DNA from: an uncultured Coprococcus sp.
Lineage (GTDB): Bacteria; Bacillota; Clostridia; Lachnospirales; Lachnospiraceae
Direction: 5' to 3'
Length of the DNA: 16,760 bases
Assembly: GCA_900548315.1 (NCBI GenBank)
Contig: URJU01000029.1
Location: 1 to 16,760 of the forward strand
Shown here: one piece after another, positions 12,736 through 16,760 of the stretch
Position numbering within the stretch: position 1 is the first letter of the stretch
Layout of the letters: each line of letters opens with the position of its first letter
Made by a program: the position numbers and the translations under genes
Notes under the pieces: model-generated
The model's input: the letters and a program-made list of their open reading frames with translations, nothing else
Databases searched by the model: none
What the model was told of the DNA's origin: nothing

Positions 12736-14508
12736 ATGGATATTTTTAATGTGTTATCCCTTTTGGGCGGACTTGCAATGTTCCTGTATGGAATGAACGT
12801 CATGGGAGATGGACTTGCCAAGACGGCGGGCGGCAAGCTGGAGAAGATACTGGAGAAGCTGACTTCCACACCGATAAGAGGAGTTTTGCTGGGAGCTGCG
12901 GTGACAGGTGTCATCCAGTCATCATCGGCAACTACGGTCATGGTTGTCGGACTTGTAAACTCAGGAATCATGAAACTTAGACAGGCTGTGGGCATCATCA
13001 TGGGTGCAAATATAGGAACCACAGTAACATCATGGATACTTAGTCTTACAGGAATACAGAGCGACAATATATTTATTAATATGTTGAAACCCTCATCTTT
13101 TTCACCTATACTCGCAGTAATAGGTATAATATTCCTCATGTTTACAAAGTCGGAGAAGAAGCATGATATCGGTGCTATACTCCTTGGATTTACAGTGCTC
13201 ATGTTCGGTATGGAGATGATGAGCGGAGCAGTGGAACCACTCAAGGATGTACCTGAATTTACAAGCATACTCACCATGTTCTCCAATCCGTTCCTCGGAA
13301 TGCTTGTGGGAATGCTCATAACAGCCATTATACAGAGTTCTTCGGCCTCTGTCGGTATACTTCAGGCGTTATGTGCGACCGGGGCTGTCTCATTTGGAAC
13401 AGCAATCCCAATTATCATGGGTCAAAACATAGGAACCTGTGTAACAGCACTTATATCATGTATTGGAACAAAGAAGAATGCCAAGAGAGCGGCATTTGTA
13501 CATCTGTACTTCAACATTATAGGAACAGTTGTGTTCATGGTGGTGTTCTATACGGTCAATTCATTTGTACACTTCCGGTTCCTGACTGATTCGGCAAATG
13601 CAGCCGGTATAGCTGTCGTACACAGTGTGTTCAATGTGGCAGCGACACTCCTTCTGCTTCCATTTTCAGGTGGGCTTGAGAAACTTGCTACACTCACTGT
13701 CAGAGATAAGGAGGAAACTGAGAATAATTCACCTGCGGAGTTGGAGATGCTCAAGCGTCTGGATGCCAGATTCCTTGAAAAGCCAGCATTTGCAGTTGGA
13801 CATTGCATAGAGGTCGTGAAGTACATGGCACAGCTTGCAAAAAACAGCGTAGATACGGCACTGTCTTTGGTGGATAGCTATGATGAAACAGTTAGAGGTA
13901 AGGTTGAGGAGCTTGAGGGAATTATAGATATCTACGAAGATGAGGTGGGATCTTACATGGTTAAGCTCAGCAGCAAGGAGCTATCACATGAGGACAGTCA
14001 GAAGGTATCAATCGGACTCCACGTTATAGGCGATCTTGAGAGAATGTCTGATCATGCCATAACCATAGCTGATATATGTAAGAAGATGAACGAGACAGGA
14101 GCGGTATTCTCGGAAAAGGCAAAGTCAGAGCTGAGTGTATATAAGGATGCCGTTCAGAATATAGTGAACATGACGGTAGAGGCATATGATAAGGAAGACC
14201 TTCAGGAGGCATCGCATGTGGAGCCACTTGAGGAAGCCATCAATGAACTCAATAGCGCGGTTAAGAAGCAGCATATCAAGAGACTTCAGAAGGGCAAATG
14301 TACCATTGAGCTCGGAATATCACTGGAGAATCTTATCAACAACTATGAGAGAGTTGCAGACCACTGTTCCAACGTGGCGGTGGCAATGCTTCAGCTGAAA
14401 TCGGACAACTTCGATACACATGAGTATCTAGACAATATGAAGAAGGATTCCAACATAGATTTTCAGAGTATGTACACTTATTACAGAGAGATGTACAAGT
14501 TGAAATGA
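12736..14508 (+). CDS. Na/Pi cotransporter family protein with C-terminal PhoU-like domain
   Basis: This 590-residue membrane protein belongs to the NptA/YjbB group. The N-terminal half (about 1-320) carries the internal duplication of Na/Pi cotransporters, with the QSSSA motif at 61-65 and again at 200-204, each followed by an IIMGxNIGT segment. The C-terminal half (about 350-590) is cytosolic and helical with PhoU-type signatures, LHVIGDLERMSDHAITIAD and LINNYERVADHCSNVAV. Family members move phosphate with sodium; some are thought to export it, so the direction here is not certain. The ATG at 12736 is preferred over 12697 because AAGGAG lies at 12721-12726 and the protein then starts as the family usually does (MDIFNVLSLLGGLAMFLYGM). 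It has its own Pho-box promoter. Confidence 0.9.
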   Translation: MDIFNVLSLLGGLAMFLYGMNVMGDGLAKTAGGKLEKILEKLTSTPIRGVLLGAAVTGVIQSSSATTVMVVGLVNSGIMKLRQAVGIIMGANIGTTVTSWILSLTGIQSDNIFINMLKPSSFSPILAVIGIIFLMFTKSEKKHDIGAILLGFTVLMFGMEMMSGAVEPLKDVPEFTSILTMFSNPFLGMLVGMLITAIIQSSSASVGILQALCATGAVSFGTAIPIIMGQNIGTCVTALISCIGTKKNAKRAAFVHLYFNIIGTVVFMVVFYTVNSFVHFRFLTDSANAAGIAVVHSVFNVAATLLLLPFSGGLEKLATLTVRDKEETENNSPAELEMLKRLDARFLEKPAFAVGHCIEVVKYMAQLAKNSVDTALSLVDSYDETVRGKVEELEGIIDIYEDEVGSYMVKLSSKELSHEDSQKVSIGLHVIGDLERMSDHAITIADICKKMNETGAVFSEKAKSELSVYKDAVQNIVNMTVEAYDKEDLQEASHVEPLEEAINELNSAVKKQHIKRLQKGKCTIELGISLENLINNYERVADHCSNVAVAMLQLKSDNFDTHEYLDNMKKDSNIDFQSMYTYYREMYKLK

Positions 14509-14596
14509 TATATGTTTCATAATTAAAACTAAAAAAATACAATGCGCAGGGTAATACTAAACCGGGTGTTGCAATGCTTAGGGAAAGGAGATAGAA

Positions 14597-15271
14597 ATGG
14601 CAGTACATATTTATATAGTAGAAGATGATAAGAATATAAGAGAGATAGAAATGTTCGCGCTCAAGAACAGTGGGTATGCGGTGGAGGAGTTTGAGAATGC
14701 AAAATCGTTCTTTTCAAGAATCACTGAGAAGGTTCCTGATCTGGTCCTCCTTGACATCATGCTCCCGGACATGGATGGTCTGGAGATAGTGAAGAAGCTC
14801 AGAAGCAGGCCGGACACGGTGAGAGTCCCAATTATATTGGTGACAGCAAAAACCACGGAACTTGATAAGGTTAAGGGGCTGGATATAGGCGCTGATGATT
14901 ATCTCACCAAGCCATTTGGCGTGATGGAACTCATATCAAGAGTAAAGGCATTGCTCAGAAGAAGCAGGGCACTTCAGGACGACAAGCAGTTGGTTCTTGG
15001 GGGAATTACTCTTGATTCCGAGAGACGAGAGGTGCATGTGGATGGTGAACTGTGTGAGCTTACTTTCAAAGAGTTTGAGCTTTTGAAGCTTCTCATGGTG
15101 AATGCGGGAATAGTCCTTCATAGAGATACGATCATGTCTGATGTGTGGGGGACAGATTATGAGGGGGAGTCCAGAACCCTCGATATGCATATCAAGACGC
15201 TGAGACAGAAACTTGGTGAAGCCGGTAATATGATAAAGACAGTCAGAAATGTAGGATACAAGATGGAGTAA
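14597..15271 (+). CDS. phoB: PhoB/PhoP-type response regulator (OmpR family)
   Basis: This 224-residue DNA-binding regulator has a receiver domain (1-120) with acidic pocket E9, D10 and D11, phosphoacceptor D53 in LVLLDIMLPDMDG, T83 and K105 in DYLTKPFG. A linker leads to a winged helix-turn-helix (about 125-224) ending in RTLDMHIKTLRQKLG and TVRNVGYKME, typical of the OmpR/PhoB family. Adjacent to the pst genes and paired with a PhoR-like kinase, it is the likely protein that binds the TTTACA repeats at 7448 and 12521. AAAGGAGATAG just upstream marks the start. A weak -10-like TACAAT at 14538-14543 may give it a separate promoter. The specific name is inferred from context; the family alone would not settle it. 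Confidence 0.88.
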   Translation: MAVHIYIVEDDKNIREIEMFALKNSGYAVEEFENAKSFFSRITEKVPDLVLLDIMLPDMDGLEIVKKLRSRPDTVRVPIILVTAKTTELDKVKGLDIGADDYLTKPFGVMELISRVKALLRRSRALQDDKQLVLGGITLDSERREVHVDGELCELTFKEFELLKLLMVNAGIVLHRDTIMSDVWGTDYEGESRTLDMHIKTLRQKLGEAGNMIKTVRNVGYKME

Positions 15272-15277
15272 ACTGAT

Positions 15278-16642
15278 ATGGAAAAAAACAATGATATCAG
15301 ACTGAAGAGGGTTATAAATTTCGAATTTATTACTTTTACACTTGTGGCAATTGTGGTCACAATGACACTTTCCACCATGATTTTTTATGAGGTATATAAA
15401 TCTGAGATTATAAGAGACCTTCAGAATTATGCCAGGGTGCTGAAGAGTACCGGAGAATTTGACCGTGATGACATCTCGCAGTATAAGGATACAAACAATA
15501 AAGACATTAGGCTTACGCTTATAAATGAGGATGGAAGCGTTTTGTATGACAGTTGTGCTGATGAGACGACTATGCAGAATCATCTGAACAGACCTGAGAT
15601 AGCGGAGGCCTTTGATTCGGGAGAGGGACAGGAGATACGAAGGTCCGAAACCCTGAATAAGAGTACTTATTATTATGCTATACGTCTGAATTCAGGCAGG
15701 GTGCTGAGGATTGCCAGAGAATCAAACAATGTCCTCAGCATGTTTCTTGCAGCAGTACCTGCGATGCTGATAGTTGTGGTTCTTTTGGTGACGGTTACCA
15801 TCATTGTCACCCATTATCTGACAAGAAATATTATAAAACCTATTGAACAGATGGCAAATAACCTGGATGATGATGCACATATAGTTGCATACAAGGAGAT
15901 GCGGCCATTCGTTGACATGATACAGAAGCAGCATGCAGATATAGTGAAGAGTTCCCAGATGAGACAGGAGTTTACGGCAAATGTGTCGCATGAGCTCAAA
16001 ACTCCGCTCACATCAATATCTGGTTACTCAGAACTCATAGAGACTGGCATGGCGACCGAGGCGGATGTGCACCATTTTGCTACGGAGATACACAAGAATT
16101 CCAATAGACTTCTGACACTCATAAATGATATAATCAGACTATCAGAGCTTGATGTATCAGAGGACATTCCGGTGATGGAGAAGATAGATCTTGCGGTAAT
16201 AGCACGGACAGCCACGGACATGCTGGCGATAAACGCGGAAAAGAATAGTGTGAAACTAAGCTATGAGGGTAGCCACGGATATATATATGCAAATAAGATG
16301 ATGATGGAGGAGCTTGTATATAATCTTACGGATAATGCCATCAGGTATAATAATAAAAATGGAAGTGTCAGTGTCAGGGTGAATACTGATGATGGAAAAG
16401 TTGTTCTCAGGGTTAAAGATACAGGAATAGGAATACCTAAGGAACATCAGGAGAGAATATTTGAGAGGTTCTACAGAGTCGACAAGAGTCGATCCAAATC
16501 AACAGGAGGTACGGGACTCGGACTTGCCATAGTGAAGCATATAGTCGCGCGCAACAATGCACAGCTAGACATGTTCAGCGAGCCGGGTAAAGGCACTGAT
16601 ATAACAGTGACATTTGATGAATATAGGAAAGATGGAGAATAA
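15278..16642 (+). CDS. phoR: PhoR-type sensor histidine kinase
   Basis: This 454-residue membrane kinase should phosphorylate the upstream regulator. TM1 is at about 14-37, an extracytoplasmic sensor domain of about 115 residues follows, TM2 is at about 153-180, then a HAMP-like linker (RNIIKPIEQMANNL). The HisKA domain has the phosphorylated histidine H238 in VSHELKTPLTSISGYSE. The ATPase domain has N353 in NLTDNAIRYNNKNG, the G1 box DTGIGIP (381-387), the F box FERFYR and the G2 box GGTGLGLAIVK (410-420). All catalytic residues are present. The ATG lies 6 nt after the regulator's stop, with TGGAG at 15264-15268 as ribosome site. PhoR kinases in Firmicutes have this architecture; the signal is probably relayed through Pst and PhoU rather than sensed directly. 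Confidence 0.88.
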   Translation: MEKNNDIRLKRVINFEFITFTLVAIVVTMTLSTMIFYEVYKSEIIRDLQNYARVLKSTGEFDRDDISQYKDTNNKDIRLTLINEDGSVLYDSCADETTMQNHLNRPEIAEAFDSGEGQEIRRSETLNKSTYYYAIRLNSGRVLRIARESNNVLSMFLAAVPAMLIVVVLLVTVTIIVTHYLTRNIIKPIEQMANNLDDDAHIVAYKEMRPFVDMIQKQHADIVKSSQMRQEFTANVSHELKTPLTSISGYSELIETGMATEADVHHFATEIHKNSNRLLTLINDIIRLSELDVSEDIPVMEKIDLAVIARTATDMLAINAEKNSVKLSYEGSHGYIYANKMMMEELVYNLTDNAIRYNNKNGSVSVRVNTDDGKVVLRVKDTGIGIPKEHQERIFERFYRVDKSRSKSTGGTGLGLAIVKHIVARNNAQLDMFSEPGKGTDITVTFDEYRKDGE

Positions 16643-16676
16643 TATAGGTGAAATCAATGAATATAGGATTTTGCTG

Positions 16677-16727
16677 ATGTCAAAGAATAAAATAGATGTT
16701 ATGATAAAAAGGAGCCTGGTGGAAGTG
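16677..16727 (+). CDS. Possible 5' fragment of an unknown gene, cut by adapter
   Basis: An ATG at 16677 opens a 17-codon frame (MSKNKIDVMIKRSLVEV) that runs into the adapter; the residues LSLIHI after it are adapter-coded. The ATG overlaps the stop of a six-codon mini-frame (MNIGFC, 16657-16677) that has AGGTG 6 nt upstream, so translation could be passed on through TGATG. There is too little to assign a function, and chance is a real alternative. Confidence 0.25.
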
Positions 16728-16760
16728 CTGTCTCTTATACACATCTGACGCTGCCGACGA
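16728..16760 (-). other. Nextera/Tn5 sequencing adapter (artefact)
   Basis: The last 33 bases are the exact reverse complement of the adapter at 9-41, with the mosaic end at 16728-16746 (CTGTCTCTTATACACATCT). It is not genomic and marks where the assembled fragment ends. Confidence 0.98.

Noticed and set aside
12663..13328. 221-residue minus-strand frame opposite the Na/Pi gene
   Set aside because: Shadow of a real membrane-protein gene; low-complexity Ser/Ile composition and no ribosome site.
14936..15583. 215-residue minus-strand frame opposite phoB/phoR
   Set aside because: It spans the junction of two well-supported genes and matches no family.
1..16760. CRISPR arrays, tRNA or rRNA genes, insertion sequences or prophage genes
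   Set aside because: None seen on either strand; the gene content is ordinary chromosomal metabolism and transport.

Overview
The window is a metagenome-style contig of about 45% GC that most resembles a gut Firmicute of the class Clostridia, probably Lachnospiraceae. That placement rests on the heavy use of AGA/AGG and ATA codons, strong AAGGAG ribosome sites, a lipoprotein PstS, and a Pho regulon with TTTACA direct repeats. It is an inference; no rRNA or tRNA marker is present. Both ends are uncleaned Nextera/Tn5 sequencing adapter (9-41 and 16728-16760), so the outermost genes are artificially truncated and the apparent start of the first ORF is made of adapter.

Left part (42-2228): the 3' end of a HAD phosphatase, a MocR/PdxR-type regulator (GntR helix-turn-helix plus aminotransferase fold), a terminator, a small cupin protein and a second terminator with an unusually large loop.

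Cofactor part (2229-6644): bioB (biotin synthase) has a good promoter and a roughly 215-nt leader carrying mutually exclusive short hairpins and a 21-bp direct repeat. A pabA-pabB-pabC operon follows, making p-aminobenzoate for folate from chorismate. A strong hairpin plus U-tract lies between a candidate promoter and pabA, so it could be an attenuator. A convergent trmO gene (tRNA-Thr m6t6A methyltransferase) lies on the minus strand.

Phosphate part (7373-16642): a complete Pho locus, pstS-pstC-pstA-pstB-phoU, a small two-helix membrane protein, a Na/Pi-cotransporter-family protein with a C-terminal PhoU-like domain, and a PhoB/PhoR-type two-component pair. Tandem TTTACA-like repeats with an 11-bp period, fitting PhoB/PhoP boxes, precede both pstS and the Na/Pi gene, so the encoded regulator probably controls both. 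The ABC importer (PstSCAB) and the Na/Pi-type carrier are the two transport arms; PhoU and the PhoU-like domain are the likely links to the kinase.

The most notable observations are: (i) PstS is a circular permutation of the usual phosphate-binding protein, with the half that normally comes second placed first; (ii) the pstS leader is packed with five consecutive hairpins; (iii) a 14-bp perfect inverted repeat overlaps the Pho-box promoter of the Na/Pi gene; and (iv) the bioB leader has alternative pairings and repeats.
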